NCBI RefSeq assembly: GCF_015706575.1
Contig: NW_024037064.1
Location: 4,959,427-5,023,426 of the forward strand
Direction: 5' to 3'
Length of the DNA: 64,000 nucleotides
Origin: Patiria miniata
Taxonomy: Eukaryota > Echinodermata > Asteroidea > Valvatida > Asterinidae
Within the stretch, counting starts at the first letter, position 1. Each line of letters opens with the position of its first letter. A model generated the notes under the pieces. It had not been told where the DNA came from. It made no database searches and saw only the letters and a list, made by a program, of their open reading frames with translations. The translations under genes and the position numbers were made by a program. This document shows, in pieces, positions 1-12,736 of the stretch.

Positions 1-2
1 AA

Positions 3-1907
3 GTTGTAAACTCCTGCATCACACTCAGTTCAGAACCCCTTCTCGGTAGATTCGATCTTGTGCTTTGGATTAAGCTGAGGCAAATGCAATCAAACAGTGT
101 CTTGGATGCCATATTTGACCAAATTCTACCAATTGACACAAAACTGGACAAAACAACAGTGCAACGTATCATTGATGGTAAGCAATCACGCATTGCTTTG
201 CTGTTGGATGGATTAGATGAAATTCCGTCTCATGTTTTGCAATCTAAGGAGGGCGTGTACAGGGTTCAAGATATCTTACACAGCAGAGTCCTTACAAAAA
301 GTTTTGTGTTGGTAACTACTCGACCACACATGATGGAATATGTATTGGAGGGTAGCAACCCGTACGCAGTGGTTGAAACATGTGGCTTCAGACCACAAGA
401 CAGAGATCAATATATCAGATTAAACCTTTCTGATGATTCTGACATGGGAGAGGCATTGATTTCACATCTAGAGGACAATGCAAATCTCAAGGAGATGGCT
501 GTAATTCCAATCATTTCCCAGATGTTGTGCCTTGTTTGGAAGAATGAAAAGTCATTGCCTGAGAGAATTACCAAGCTGTACGAAAAGTTTGCGGTTGTTC
601 TTTTCAAGCGCTGCAATAAAGATATGAATGATGATCAGGTGATGTTAAACTTGATGCCCATCATTGATGACTTGGGGCGTGTTGCATTACAAGGGTTACT
701 AGACTCTAGAGGGGAAAGACTCATGTTCAATGAAACTGAATTTCAGGATTGTCCGTCTTGCTTAGCTGAGGGTTGTCGTGTGGGTTTCGTTCTACGTGAA
801 ACGTTCACGAGTGGTCTGGATGTAAAAGTGCTGGTCACTTTCCCCCACAAGTCCATCCAAGAATACTTTGCAGCATGTCACCTGGTGAAATTGCTACAAC
901 AAGATGACGAAAACAATTTCCGTCATCAGTTGGAGCAGATTGGAGAAGGAAATGTTTTTGCGATGGAATACCTGCTGAGATTTTGTTGTGGTAGATCCAT
1001 GCAGGCTGCTGGTCTCATTCTGGATCACATACAAGAGATGCAAGGTGATGAGATGAAGCTGCAGAGATTGGCTCGGTTGATATTGTGTGAATCTGGTTCA
1101 AAAGAGTTGGCTACCAAACTTGTCAGACCAACTAGGGTAGAGTGTGAGAGTAATGCAGACCTGAAATCACTGAGCTACTACTTAAAGCGTGTCACTCCAC
1201 CACTTAAAAATACAGGCTTTTACATGCATGTAAGAAAGCAGGATCTTAACCTTTTCAGGGAAATTCTTCTGAGTGACAGCATGGAGTCGGCTAAGATGAT
1301 ATTTGTTCACTACATGTTGTCTGAGGAGGAGAAGGAGGATTTCAGTCCCCTAGAGAAAACAATTGGTGTGAGGAAAGAAGAGCGCCGTGCTCAATTACAC
1401 ATTATGTTTTACATTGGGGAAAAGTCGTTGTTTGACATGGGGCCTGCATCGCACAGCTTTTTGCGCATGCAAGAAAAAATCATGCCTAGTTTGTCCATGA
1501 TAAAAGTAAGACCAGAGGAGGTTGTTGATGTGTTGCAGGTACTGGAAGAATGCAGGTTTAATTATCTCTACCTGCATAGTATCAACCTGCATGGACAGTT
1601 GCGAGATGTCCATATCTTGCCAGCCATTGGCACCTTGCACCTCGAAAAGTGCAGGTTGGTCGATGATGATGTGAAGGACCTGATCAGCATCCTTCCTGCT
1701 GGGCGTGGTTTAATAGGGCTTACCCTTGATGACAGTGCATTCAGTTTGGATGCAGTGAGGGCTCTCATCGGTCATCTCCAAGGTTTCCCAAAGTTATGTC
1801 GGTTGGGACTTCATAACATCGGCCTCGATGCTCAGCTCATCAGACAAGTTGTCAGTCAAGGCCTCCCTCACCTGAAGGAAACAGCAGAGGGAGATTTCCG
1901 AGCCTAA
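3..1907 (+). CDS. NACHT-domain NLR exon, copy A (5' part outside window)
   Basis: This is an open frame from the window edge to a TAA at 1905-1907. The visible part begins just after the Walker A loop, so the P-loop itself is outside the window. It contains the Walker B block LLLDGLDE, the sensor-like VLVTTRP, and the NLR-typical FPHKSIQEYFAA motif in the helical region after the NACHT. The last ~110 residues (LYLHSINLHG onward) look like three weak leucine-rich repeats. It matches the exon at 12893-15141 with a single visible residue change (E in MQEKIM here, K there). NACHT proteins are STAND ATPases that oligomerise as cytosolic immune or death sensors; that role is inferred from the family. 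The true start codon is not in this exon. Confidence 0.9.
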   Translation, partial: VVNSCITLSSEPLLGRFDLVLWIKLRQMQSNSVLDAIFDQILPIDTKLDKTTVQRIIDGKQSRIALLLDGLDEIPSHVLQSKEGVYRVQDILHSRVLTKSFVLVTTRPHMMEYVLEGSNPYAVVETCGFRPQDRDQYIRLNLSDDSDMGEALISHLEDNANLKEMAVIPIISQMLCLVWKNEKSLPERITKLYEKFAVVLFKRCNKDMNDDQVMLNLMPIIDDLGRVALQGLLDSRGERLMFNETEFQDCPSCLAEGCRVGFVLRETFTSGLDVKVLVTFPHKSIQEYFAACHLVKLLQQDDENNFRHQLEQIGEGNVFAMEYLLRFCCGRSMQAAGLILDHIQEMQGDEMKLQRLARLILCESGSKELATKLVRPTRVECESNADLKSLSYYLKRVTPPLKNTGFYMHVRKQDLNLFREILLSDSMESAKMIFVHYMLSEEEKEDFSPLEKTIGVRKEERRAQLHIMFYIGEKSLFDMGPASHSFLRMQEKIMPSLSMIKVRPEEVVDVLQVLEECRFNYLYLHSINLHGQLRDVHILPAIGTLHLEKCRLVDDDVKDLISILPAGRGLIGLTLDDSAFSLDAVRALIGHLQGFPKLCRLGLHNIGLDAQLIRQVVSQGLPHLKETAEGDFRA

Positions 1908-2057
1908 ATAATCTACCACCAAGTCATAACTCCCACCCTGTGCCCTATGAATGCACCACGTTCACAAAGTAGCACGTATCATGGGTCATTTTATGTAAAA
2001 TCAATGCTCTGCAACCCCCTCCCCTCCCCCCCAAAAAAACCCAATAAGTTAAAAACA

Positions 2058-2063
2058 AATAAA
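2058..2063 (+). promoter_or_regulatory. putative polyadenylation signal AATAAA, NLR copy A
   Basis: An AATAAA hexamer lies about 150 bases after the stop codon in an A-rich stretch. The same site is kept in the inverted copy. Cleavage here is inferred, and other A-rich hexamers are nearby. Confidence 0.35.
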
Positions 2064-4167
2064 AAAATAACAGCAATCAATAACAACAAAACTTTATTTT
2101 CAGAGGGCAATAAGAGGCTCGATAATGAATAGAAAAGTCAACAAAAAGGTTTCAATACAAATAGATGTATTCAGAATCCTCATACATTATGAATACAAAT
2201 ATACCAAGCATAGTTCTTCATTCTACTGAACCCCAACCCCTCCCAAAAAAAATTATTCCATCAATTAATTAATCAATCAAAAGACAATGTGAAAAGACAA
2301 TCACCAATTCCTGTACAAAATGATTCATTGAAATCTTCAAACATATTAGCACTGTACTAAGCATTCTGTGTGACACTTGAAAGTGATATTAAATTGACCT
2401 TGTATCTTGGGTGACCTCTGAATACTATTATAAATCCACAATCTAATCGTCAATTAAACAGGAAAATCCACCTCTCCTTTCCATTTCTTTTGAGAAATTA
2501 TCTTGTATTGCATCATCTTAGGTGAAAGTTGTGTGAGATGTCTTCAACTTTTGTGACAAAGGCCTCCTACCCTGTTACCTTATCAATGTAGTAATATGGC
2601 ATTCCAACAAACTAATGTGACCACATGCAAATGGCTGCACAACACCCTTCCATAGACCAGTGCTGTGCAAAATTTAGTGTACAGAATGATACAAAAAATT
2701 AAACCCTGAAAAAGAGACGTAGTTTTGCTAAAAAGAATTTGCCTCATCAGCTTTGTACAAATTACAAAATCCTTACAAGTTCACGTGCCCAAACAGACGT
2801 TTCTTTTGAGTGATTGTGCTTCATTCATTATCAAATCGTTTGTGTAAATTAATGTAAATTATGCATAAAATGGCAAAAATTATGATTCCAGTTTGCTAAC
2901 TTTTGTATAGATCTTTAACCTTGACTGTTTTGTGTAAGGACAGTATAACGTGGATTTTGTTTACTATTCAACTATAGGCCTATGTCCATATTGAGAGGTA
3001 CTATACTAAACCAGTGTTCGTACTGTCAAACAATTCATGTATAATATATACATGTAGAATGTTGCATTGCCCAATGACGCATTTTTATCAGAGGAAAGTC
3101 ATGTTTGCTCATTCAGGACCAATCTTGGAATTGTTGTATACGCGAACATTTTTCTGTGTTTCTGATTATGTAAAAATAGGTACAAGTGAACAATTTGCTT
3201 GTTTTTATCATTGCAAGCCTCTTCAAAGTATTGATCGACACTAGATTTGTTTGTTCCAAGTATGATCAACATTCTGTTCAAAAACTGACATTTTTGTTTC
3301 AAACAGTTTTGATATTTTTCAGTTGCCCAGGTGATAACAGTCGTTTATAACATGCCCAAATGGAACCGTTCATTTTGGTAAAAGCAGTTCTGCAGGAGAG
3401 AAAAGGTAGACTTTGAATCAACATTTTGATTTATTCACATTGGAAATGTAAACTGAATGTAAATAATGTTTAACTGTTGTTGCTGGCATGACACATGAAA
3501 GAAGATTTTGATTAAAATGAGATTTAAACACTGTATTTGCAAAGCCGAACTGATTGCAATTTTAAATGATGGGGATTTTTGTACTCATTGATTTACACAT
3601 TTCAAGGGATATGGGATGGGATCATTTGCATTTATCCCAAAAGTAACCTACCGAATTGTAATCAAAAAGCTCACTTGGATTAAAGATCGTACTGGTACTA
3701 AACACCCTGTGAAATTATTCCATCTGGCTTGCTGTCATTGCGAAGAAATCGAGAAGCGTAGGTGATTTCCAATGATCAGTCAATTGACTGGTTTTAAGAG
3801 TTCTGTGGACGAAATCAAAAATGTGTGCATGGTTATTTCACTCTTTTTTTAAAAGTGTAATATCCAAAGCTTCAACATGTTAGGTTTAGAGTATTCTTCT
3901 GTGGAACTACGTGAAATACAAATGTTCCTATGCCTTTAAGCCATTGTTTACAAACTACATAATTGTGATTTTTATCTTGTGATCATTAATGTGCAACTCT
4001 GTAAGATAATGTCATCACTTGGGCACAAACTCCAAGTCAAAATAATCTGCTGACTTCTGGATTGTTTGGTTTCTGTCATAAAAACAAACCACAAAGGAGA
4101 ACTACAGTCAATTTGTTTATTTAACTTGAAAATAAGATTTGAAGGTTTGCATGGTGGAAAGATACTT

Positions 4168-4440
4168 AGACAAGATAAGTTTGTGGTAGCACCATGTGAA
4201 TAAATCAGTCAACTTGCATCCTCAGCTTCACCGGTTTCGAGCTTCACCAGTTTGCATCCTTCTCATGCCTCACTGCACCCATCCTTATAACATCGCATCA
4301 TCGTTGGAATCCCTCATTCTTCTGACGACGGGCAGAGCATACTGTTCGAGACGTTGAGTCCCTCCGGTTCTTTTCAGAACCACACATATACTCACAAAAG
4401 AGATTTATTCACATGGTGCTACCGCAAACTTATCTTGTCT
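4168..4440. mobile_element. MITE with ~35-bp terminal inverted repeats (family 1)
   Basis: The ends read agacaagataagtttg and its complement, continuing through a shared accatgtgaataaat. The inner part contains the word cagagcatactgttcgaaacgtt (with variants) that recurs at 61.86 kb. The inverted copy carries the same element at 10175-10445, while block B near 49.35 kb lacks it. No transposase is encoded, so it is non-autonomous. The flanking TA suggests a TA target, but this is not certain. Confidence 0.7.
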
Positions 4441-5589
4441 TAACTTGAAAATAAAAATTTAATATCTGATATTTGCACCGTTGGGGGAAGTAAGTTTATT
4501 GGTTAACTATGAGTAGAGATATGTTGGAATTTGTAAGTCATTTGTATTATTTGTTATTGGTGCGAAACATTTCTGATCTCTTCTTGTGTTTTTCCAGATA
4601 TTTTGGGCAAAGTTTAAGACGTCCGGGATTATTATTTGACACTGTGTACTTTGTAAGATTATTTTCGTGTAATAAATCATTGCATACAATGACTTGAGTC
4701 AATCAAGGAGAAATCTTTGAGGTTAGATGATTGTTGTGTTATGCCTCCATTCCTCCTTCAGTGATGGACCAATCTCCCGCCTCTGAATTCTACAGCTGGG
4801 TCACCACTTGGGTTTTGTAATCAGGCATGCAGGCTTCATAATGAGGATAGCAAAAGAAATTCCTTAAAAAATATATCAACCCAATTTACTTCATGCAATT
4901 AAAAATATGATTACACAGCTAAATCGCTGATGGATCCAGAAGCATTTATTGTTGGGGGATTCAGAAAGTGGTAACCGACAGGCCAGTTGTTGCCAATTCC
5001 TTATGTGGAGGGGCGGGGCTAGATTGCATTTTATGGGAGGGGTGCAGTGTTTCCTTTCTTTTCTTTCTTTGTATTATAAAGTGGCAACGGGGATGAATAG
5101 ACTACAATTTCGCATTAAAACAGTCGTCTTCACTTGTTCCATGGTGGATTAATCTTCAAGGCATTTCTGGTGGCCCCACTTCGGTCTGCAAGACAATAGC
5201 TTCTTTGATTAATTCAAGACAACTTCAAATAAGTTGCAGTTGTCTTGAATTAATCATTGTTTGATTACATTGTTTTGTTGTGGACCTGTTGCGTTTTGCT
5301 GTTGTGGGCTTAGCGACACCACGGTGACTCATTTGAAAACAAAAAGCCTTTTTAAAATATTTTTCTAGCACCCAATGAACACCAAAAAATAGAACTTTAC
5401 CTATTAACACCCCCTCTTCAATTCATCCCCTTTCATGAATTAATGATAATAGTGTAGGCCCCACTACCAATAAACAACTCTACTTTAAGAACAAAACGCA
5501 CTTTTTGTTTCACTTCCCTTCGATATTCCCTAAAAAATGTTTTTGTAAAATTAAATTAAGCTGTCTACATTGTTTATGGGTTGGAGGTG

Positions 5590-5679
5590 GGCAGGCATGG
5601 ATTCGGGGGGGGGGGGGTCAAAACGCCCCCCAGCTTTGTCAATTTTTTTTTTCATAGAAACTCATTTAAATTAATGATA

Positions 5680-5714
<35 letters not shown>

Positions 5715-5790
5715 CTGTGACACCCCAAATAAATTATACTGGTAATAATATACTGGTAAAATTCCTGGATCCGTCCCTGGTGGGTTTATC
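5590..5790. mobile_element. G/C-homopolymer MITE-like element
   Basis: A G run at about 5606-5618 and a C run of about 31 bases at 5683-5713 face each other. The right end reads tggatccgtccctg, like the ends of the hAT-like elements at 32.07 and 55.06 kb. The same element in block B (about 51.17-51.40 kb) has a much longer C run. I could not define a clean target duplication. Confidence 0.5.
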
Positions 5791-6799
5791 AGTGATAGAC
5801 AAGTTAATTTCACCGCACTAATCGAAAGCCCGCCCTCTATGGCTACATTTATTAAATAGAGGAATATCAAATATTAAATATTAAATATTTAACAGAGGAA
5901 TATTATTAAAAATAGAGGAATATAGAAGTCGCGGCACTCTAAAAATTTCTAAATGGGCGTTGCGGGGGGGGGGAGGGGCAGTTATCGCTTGATGAAAAAA
6001 AAATTGCACGGTACAAATTTGCATATACATTCCACAAGGTCTATACCAAATTAATGAAGGGAACTCAGTTCAAAATAAAATTTCTTTTTAGCAAACTATT
6101 GAATTTGAAGACTATCTTTTCTGAGATACAGGTCTCCAATATTGTTTTATATAAAAATTGTGAGAACTGACAAAGATGGTACGCAAACATTGTGAATTAG
6201 AATAAAAACGACTTTTCCCCAAGCTAAAAAACCTGAAACTACCCCAGCACAAAATGTGCCTGGTAGTTTTCATTGGTGAGTAAGGCGCCGCAGAAATAAC
6301 TGGTTCGCACTTCCCAATGCTTCTGAAATCATTGCAATAGTACAGGGACCAGGGATTTGTTCACAAACCAATCTCACGTGGTTCGTTGCGCGTTCTTAAA
6401 TTGGCGGGGCACGACGTGGAGGACTTTCGAAAAAAACGTCACAACAGTGAAAGTAAGTTTGCCAATTTTTGCCTGAAAAGTTTACTATTTGGCCTTGGAA
6501 AGCTAGGTGTAAGTGATTGAACTACTGTAGATTCTTCTGAAGTTATAATTTTTTTGCGTATGGAGAACTTTGCCACCTGTGCAGAAAATCAAAGCCCTGC
6601 ACGCACAACGGTGCATTTACCCGGCGACCTTGCACAGCCAACTGCGTAGACTGGACTATACATAAGGAGCCGTCTATCCTCAGAACAAAAGCGATGTCTG
6701 ATTTGACAAGAAAAGTGCCCCTTGTTCTTCTCAACCAATCAAAAGTTTGTTACATGAATGGAATTAGCTTATTGTGTTATCTTTCAGAAGCCGTGCGAG

Positions 6800-7005
6800 C
6801 AGTGGCGTAGCCAGGAATTTTCAGGGGGGGGGGGGGGCGCTGGGGGGCTGGGACATTTTATGGGAGGCGTCATGTAGATCAATGATAATTTTTTTAGAAA
6901 CTCAAAATCTCAGTGGGGGGGGGGGGGCAACTTGGGGCCGACAAGGTTTCATGGGGGGGGGGGGGGGCTGAACAGCCCCCTACGGCCCCTGTGGCTACGC
7001 CACTG
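6800..7005. mobile_element. hAT-like MITE, CAGTGGCGTAGCCA ends
   Basis: The inverted termini cagtggcgtagcca and tggctacgccactg enclose three G runs. The flanks read cgtgcgag on the left and catgcgag on the right, which is an 8-bp target duplication with one mismatch. An 8-bp duplication and CA-starting short termini are typical of hAT elements. There is no transposase. The paralogous copy is at 52422-52631. Confidence 0.8.
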
Positions 7006-7171
7006 CATGCGAGGTAATTGTATGCGACCGGGTTCACACGTGTGCTGTTCGAAGATGTAAACCAGCACCCTAAAAATCGGGGAATTGTGCCGTGACCTCC
7101 ATAGGAAACGTGAAATTTCCACTTAGTTGCCTGTTTTTCAATGAAAAAGTGCACATTATTCGCCTTTAATC

Positions 7172-7232
7172 ATGAAGAAGTTATATTCATGTGAAAGAGG
7201 AAAATCTGTATTTGGTGATGCGATACAAGGAG
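7172..7232 (+). other. possible short first coding exon, unrecognised
   Basis: An ATG opens a 20-codon frame (MKKLYSCERGKSVFGDAIQG) that runs into a good donor, gtaagt, in phase 1. About 800 bases upstream (6370-6460) is a GC-rich stretch containing another donor-like gtaagt. The same arrangement is kept at 52798-52858 in block B, but the duplication is recent, so this says little about selection. I see no downstream partner exon and do not recognise the peptide. Confidence 0.15.
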
Positions 7233-7359
7233 GTAAGTTTAACAATCATACTTTCCGCATATTAACAAAAGTTTGCTCAAAGTGCCTACTAGTAGCCAGT
7301 CTTCCCACGTAGACAGAGCTTCACTAGTGTCGAGTGAGCAAATGCTCCATTGTTCTCCA

Positions 7360-7500
7360 TATGGGTGTCACAGTGGGGGGGGGGGGGGGGGGGGGGTGAC
7401 TTATTTTTTAGGAATTTGTATGGCAATTTTTTGGGGGGCAGAGCTAGCTGGGGGGGGGGGTGGTTGACCCCTACAATCCCCCCCTGGATCCGCGCCTGCA
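7360..7500. mobile_element. G-run element ending in TGGATCCGCGCCTG
   Basis: A run of about 20 G is followed by a second G run and ends in ctggatccgcgcctg, the end word of the hAT-like G-run family. The left terminus is degenerate and no target duplication is visible. Block B has the same element at about 52.99-53.13 kb with longer G runs. Confidence 0.45.
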
Positions 7501-7862
7501 TTTGCAATGCATGCTGGGCATGGATAAAAACATGAATTTTAATCAGACTGTCTTTTTTATTGACATTCAAATATGGCATGTGGAGTATATTTAGCCGGCA
7601 CTGGCTTTCTTTAAGCGAACGATATTTTGCCGGATAGGCACTGAACATACGCAGTGACATTTTCTGGGACTTAAAAATAAAACATAGTACCTTCGCTTGT
7701 ACCCCCACCCCCCTCCCTGCAAACAGAACGCTTGTCAGGGCTGACGTCATTTGAGCTCTCATTGGATAGATTTGCGTGACCTGTGACGTACATGTAGAAC
7801 GCGTCACACAAACTAACTTCCGGTGCCCATCATGCGTAGTGCGTGCTAGCTGCATGTGAAGG

Positions 7863-7951
7863 TTAGTCCCATAAATGTGACAGTAATACTGGACTTCCTA
7901 CTCTGGTTAATAGGGAGGTAGACCAGTACACCGTCACATTTATGGGACTAA
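7863..7951. repeat. short palindromic element, 19-bp arms
   Basis: Arms ttagtcccataaatgtgac (7863-7881) and their complement (7933-7951) enclose about 50 bases. A related half-copy lies at 8020-8075, and block B carries the same structure near 53497-53585. It is non-coding. Confidence 0.7.
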
Positions 7952-9229
7952 TAAACTACAAAGTCTAAATGTGAACAATAGAAACTAGACAAAATTTTAC
8001 ATTGTCAGGTACATGTACCAAGTGTGGACTTTATTTACGGAGGTAGTCCGGTAAATTGGCCACATTTATGGGGCTAGACATTTGAACAGCTATGAGGGAT
8101 GACACCTTCTTGAATGTTTTGTTTATTATGTTGTGGAAAGAGGGCATGATGTCTTTGATTTATTGGGAAATTATGGGGTCAATGACGAAGACAACCAGAA
8201 ACAGGCTCAAAAACCAAGATGGCGACAGTGAAACTCGATGCAATGAAGGAATGATGCTGATTATGCTGATTGGCTGGATAAAATTATTTTTTGTTTAACA
8301 TGTTGTTATCAGCAATCAGCATCGGGCTAAGCTTTCATTCTGTCTGGCATGCACACGTGTTTGTAAGAAGTACAACGTGCACTTCGTCTTTGAATGCAAA
8401 AAAATGGGGAAAGTGACACATTTTCTTTGAAAGTGTGTTTCAAAATTCCAACAAATATGAGTAAAATCTGAAGACAAAGACTGCCCTGCAAAAGTCACTT
8501 TGTGCTGAACAGTCATTTTAAAGCTAGAGTCCATCATTTTTGCAGCCATCCGAAAAGTAACTGCGTAATTATTATTGAAAAACAAACTTGGTTGAAAGAT
8601 AGTAAGGGAACTAAACTCCTGTGAATTTATTCTTTCTGGGAAGCTGTCATTTGAAGTAATCAACGAAAGAAGGCATTTCCAACGGTGATCTAAGAAGCAC
8701 CGTAGGAAATTTAAATTAGTAGTTCGTTTTGTTATTCAGCGCAGCGCGCACAAGGATTGGAACAAAGACACGCGCGCGCGGTTTGTTGTAATTCGTCGGA
8801 TCAGTGCGGGACGTCGCGTATAGCTTGCAATTCAAAACATGATTCAGTAACTTTTGATTTGAAATTGAGATCTAAGAATGTTGTTTTTCTCGGAATGTAC
8901 AGCTGAAGCTTAGCTCAAACTTCATCAGGTTAATTGCTCAGTATCCTTCATTAGATTTTGAAACTCTCTTGTTGCTTCAAACGACCAAAATGCACAAATT
9001 ACAAATGATGGACTGTAGCTTTAACCGGAACTTGTTAAAAATAGAGGTGTCCTGAAGATGACGATTACCCAGTCTCAGTACATAATGTAAGCCCCATCTG
9101 AGTCACAACTGCGCGTGTGCACATCACATGACAACAATGTCTGTGGGTAAAAAAGCGGAAAGATTCCATACCCCACCTGGACATCACTTGACACCCTGTG
9201 CACAAACCCTTTGAGACTGGTCTGAAAAA

Positions 9230-9729
9230 NNNNNNNNNNNNNNNNNNNNNNNNNNNNNNNNNNNNNNNNNNNNNNNNNNNNNNNNNNNNNNNNNNNNNNN
9301 NNNNNNNNNNNNNNNNNNNNNNNNNNNNNNNNNNNNNNNNNNNNNNNNNNNNNNNNNNNNNNNNNNNNNNNNNNNNNNNNNNNNNNNNNNNNNNNNNNNN
9401 NNNNNNNNNNNNNNNNNNNNNNNNNNNNNNNNNNNNNNNNNNNNNNNNNNNNNNNNNNNNNNNNNNNNNNNNNNNNNNNNNNNNNNNNNNNNNNNNNNNN
9501 NNNNNNNNNNNNNNNNNNNNNNNNNNNNNNNNNNNNNNNNNNNNNNNNNNNNNNNNNNNNNNNNNNNNNNNNNNNNNNNNNNNNNNNNNNNNNNNNNNNN
9601 NNNNNNNNNNNNNNNNNNNNNNNNNNNNNNNNNNNNNNNNNNNNNNNNNNNNNNNNNNNNNNNNNNNNNNNNNNNNNNNNNNNNNNNNNNNNNNNNNNNN
9701 NNNNNNNNNNNNNNNNNNNNNNNNNNNNN
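9230..9729. other. assembly gap of 500 N
   Basis: Exactly 500 undetermined bases, a conventional scaffold filler. The left side ends at ctgaaaaa inside block A and the right side begins inside block A' in the opposite orientation, so the gap sits at the centre of an inverted duplication. Frames called through it are artefacts. Confidence 0.99.
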
Positions 9730-10174
9730 GATTGGGATGATATATTTTCCAAGGAATTTCATTTGATATCCTCATTATGAAGCCTGCATGCCTGATTACA
9801 AAACGCAAGTGGTGACCCAGCTGTAGAATTCTGAGGCGGAGATTTGGTCCATCAGGAATGGAGGCATAACACAACAATCATCTAACCTCAAAGATTTCTC
9901 CTTGATTGACTCTATTCATTGCATGCAATGATTATTTTTATTACACGAAATAATCATACAAAGTACACAATGTCAAATAATAATCTTGGACGTCTTAAAC
10001 TTTGCCCAAAATATCTGGAAAAACAAAAGAATAGATCAGAAATGTTTCTGCACCAATAACAAAAAATACAAATGACTTACAAAATCCAACATATCTTCTA
10101 CTCATAGTTAACCAATACACTTACTTCCGCCAAACAGTGCAAATATCAGATATTTAATTCGTATTTTCAAGTTA

Positions 10175-10445
10175 AGACAAGATAAGTTTGTGGCAGCACC
10201 ATGTGAATAAATCTCTTTTGAGAGTATGTGTGGTTCTGAAAAGAACCAGAGGACTAACGTTTGAACAGTATGCTCTGCCCGTCGTCAGGAGAATGAGGGA
10301 TTCCAACGATGATGCGATGTTATAAGGATGGGTGCGGTGAGGCGTGAGAAGGATGCAAACTGGTGAAGCTCCAAACCGGTGAAGCTGAGAAGGATGCAAG
10401 TTGACTGATTCATTCACATGGTGCTACCGCAAACTTATCTTGTCT
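10175..10445. mobile_element. MITE family 1, copy in A'
   Basis: This is the counterpart of the element at 4168-4440, with the same ~35-bp inverted ends and interior. It was present before the A/A' duplication. Confidence 0.7.
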
Positions 10446-12736
10446 TAGTATCTTTCCACCATGCAAACTTCAAACTTATTTTCAAGTTAAATAAACAAAT
10501 TGACTGTAGCAGGATGACTGTTCCGGATTACCATATTGGAACAGGAATCCGGAGGTCACAGGGTCAAACCAGCTCCAGTCAATTTCTTTGTCAACTTTCA
10601 CGTTCTTATAAGCACTGAGACAGTTCTCCTTTGTGTTTATTTTATGACAGAAACCCACTATCCAGAAGTCAGCAGATTATCCTGACTTGGAGTCCGTGCC
10701 CGAGTGATGACCTTATCTTACAGAGTTGCACATTAATGATCACAAGATAAAAAATCACAATGATGTAGTTTGTAAACCATGGCTTAAAGGCATATAGGAA
10801 CAGGATTTCATGCAATTTGTTGTTTCCAATACATGTAATATCATCAATGTTGCACAGAAGAATACTCTAAACCTAACATGTTGAAGCTTTGGATATTACA
10901 CTTTTTAAGAAAAGAGTGAAATATCCATGCACAAACTTTTGATCAATAAACGTGATTTCATCCATAGAACTCTCTTCCAAAAATCAGTCAATTGACTGAT
11001 CATTGGAAATCACCTACATTTCTGATTCTCTTTAATGACAGCAAGCCAGATGGAATAATTTCATGGGGTGTTTAGTACCAGTACGATCTTTAATCCAAGT
11101 GAGCTTTTTGATTACAATTCGGTAAGTTACTTTTGGGATAAATGCAAATGATCCCATCCCATATCCCTTGAAATGTGTAAATTAATGAGTACAAAAATCC
11201 CCATCATTTAAAATTGCAATCAGTTCAGCTTTGCAAATACAGTGTTTAAATCTCATTTTAATCAAAATCTTCTTTCATTGTCATGCCAGCAACAACAGTT
11301 AAACATTATTTACATTCAGTTTACATTTCAAATGTGAATAAATCAAAATGTTGATTCAAAGTCTACCTTTTCTCTCCTGCAGAACTGCTTTTACCAAAAT
11401 GAACGGTTGCATTTGGGCATGTTATAAACGACTGTTATCACCTGGGCAACTGAAAAATATCAAAACTGTTAGAAACAAAAATGTCAGTTTTTGAACAGAA
11501 TGTTGATCATACTTAGAACAAACAAATCTAGTGTCGATCAATCTATTACTTTGAAGAGGCTTGCAATGATAAAAACAAGCAAATTATCACTTGACCTATT
11601 TTAACATAATCAGAAACACAGAAAAATGTTCGCGTATACAACAATTACAAGATTGGTCCTGAATGAGCAAACATGACTTTCCTCTGATAAAAATGCGTCA
11701 TTTGGCAATGCAACATTCTACATGTATATATTATACATGAATTGTTTGACAGTACGAACACTGGTTTAGTATAGTACCTCTCAATATGGACATAGGCCTA
11801 TAGTTGAATAGTAAACAAAATCCACGTTATACTGTCCTTACACAACTGGACCACTCTAAAGGTATATTACATACACAGTCAAGGTTAAAGATCTATACAA
11901 AAGTTAGCAAACTGGAATCATAATTTTTGCCATTTTATGCATAATTTACATTAATTTACACAAACGATTTGATAATGAATGAAGCACAAACACTCGAAAG
12001 AAACGTCTGTATGGGCACGTGAACTTGTCAGGATTTTGTAATTTGTACAAAGCTGAGGCAAATGCTTTTTAGCAAAACTACCGTCTCTTTTTCAGGGTTT
12101 AATTTTTTGTATCATTCTGTACACTAAATTTTGCACAGCACCGGTCTATGGAAGGGTGTTGTGCAGCCATTTGCGTGTGGTCACATTAGTTTGTTTGAAT
12201 GCCATATTACTACATTGATCGGGTAACAGGGTAGGAGAGGCTTTGTCACAAAAGTTGAAGACATCTCACACAACTTTCACCTAAGATGATGCGATACAAG
12301 ATAATTTCTCAAAAGAAATGGAAAGGAGAGGTGGATTCTCCTGTTTAATTGACGATTAGATTGTGGATTTATAATAGTACTCAAAGGTCACCCAAGATAC
12401 AAGGTCAATTTAATATCACTTTCAAGTGTCACACAGAATGCTTAGTACAGTGCTAATATGTTTGAAGATTTCAATGAATCATTTTGTACAGGAATTGGTG
12501 ATTGTCTTTTCACATTGTCTTTTGATTGATTAATTAATTGATGGAATAATTTTTTTGGGAGGGGTTGGGGTTCAGTAGAATGAAGAACTATGCTTGGTAT
12601 ATTTGTATTCATAATGTATGAGGATTCTGAATACATCTATTTGTATTGAAACTTTTTGTTGACTTTTCTATTCATTATCGAGCCTCTTATTGCCCTCTGA
12701 AAATAAAGTTTTGTTGTTATTGATTGCTGTTATTTT

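Larger units (their letters stand above)
1..9229 (+). repeat. duplicated block A
   Basis: Positions 1 to about 4880 match the reverse complement of 14799-9730 (block A'). Positions from about 4080 to 9229 match 49.18-54.87 kb in the same orientation (block B). The block ends at a 500-N gap, where block B continues with different sequence. Outside the NLR exon (3-1907), 1908-4167 is the exon's 3' flank with no further coding sequence. Positions 4441-5590 and 7014-9229 hold only dispersed repeats and chance frames. The flank diverges from A' by substitutions and small indels, including a roughly 40-bp indel near 2930. Confidence 0.9.

Noticed and set aside
7289..7855. 188-codon minus-strand frame, partly kept in block B (53106-53570)
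   Set aside because: It runs through a G-run mobile element, has no recognisable domain, and its conservation is explained by the recent block duplication.
9065..9877. Long frames across 9230-9729
   Set aside because: They are open only because the gap is filled with N.
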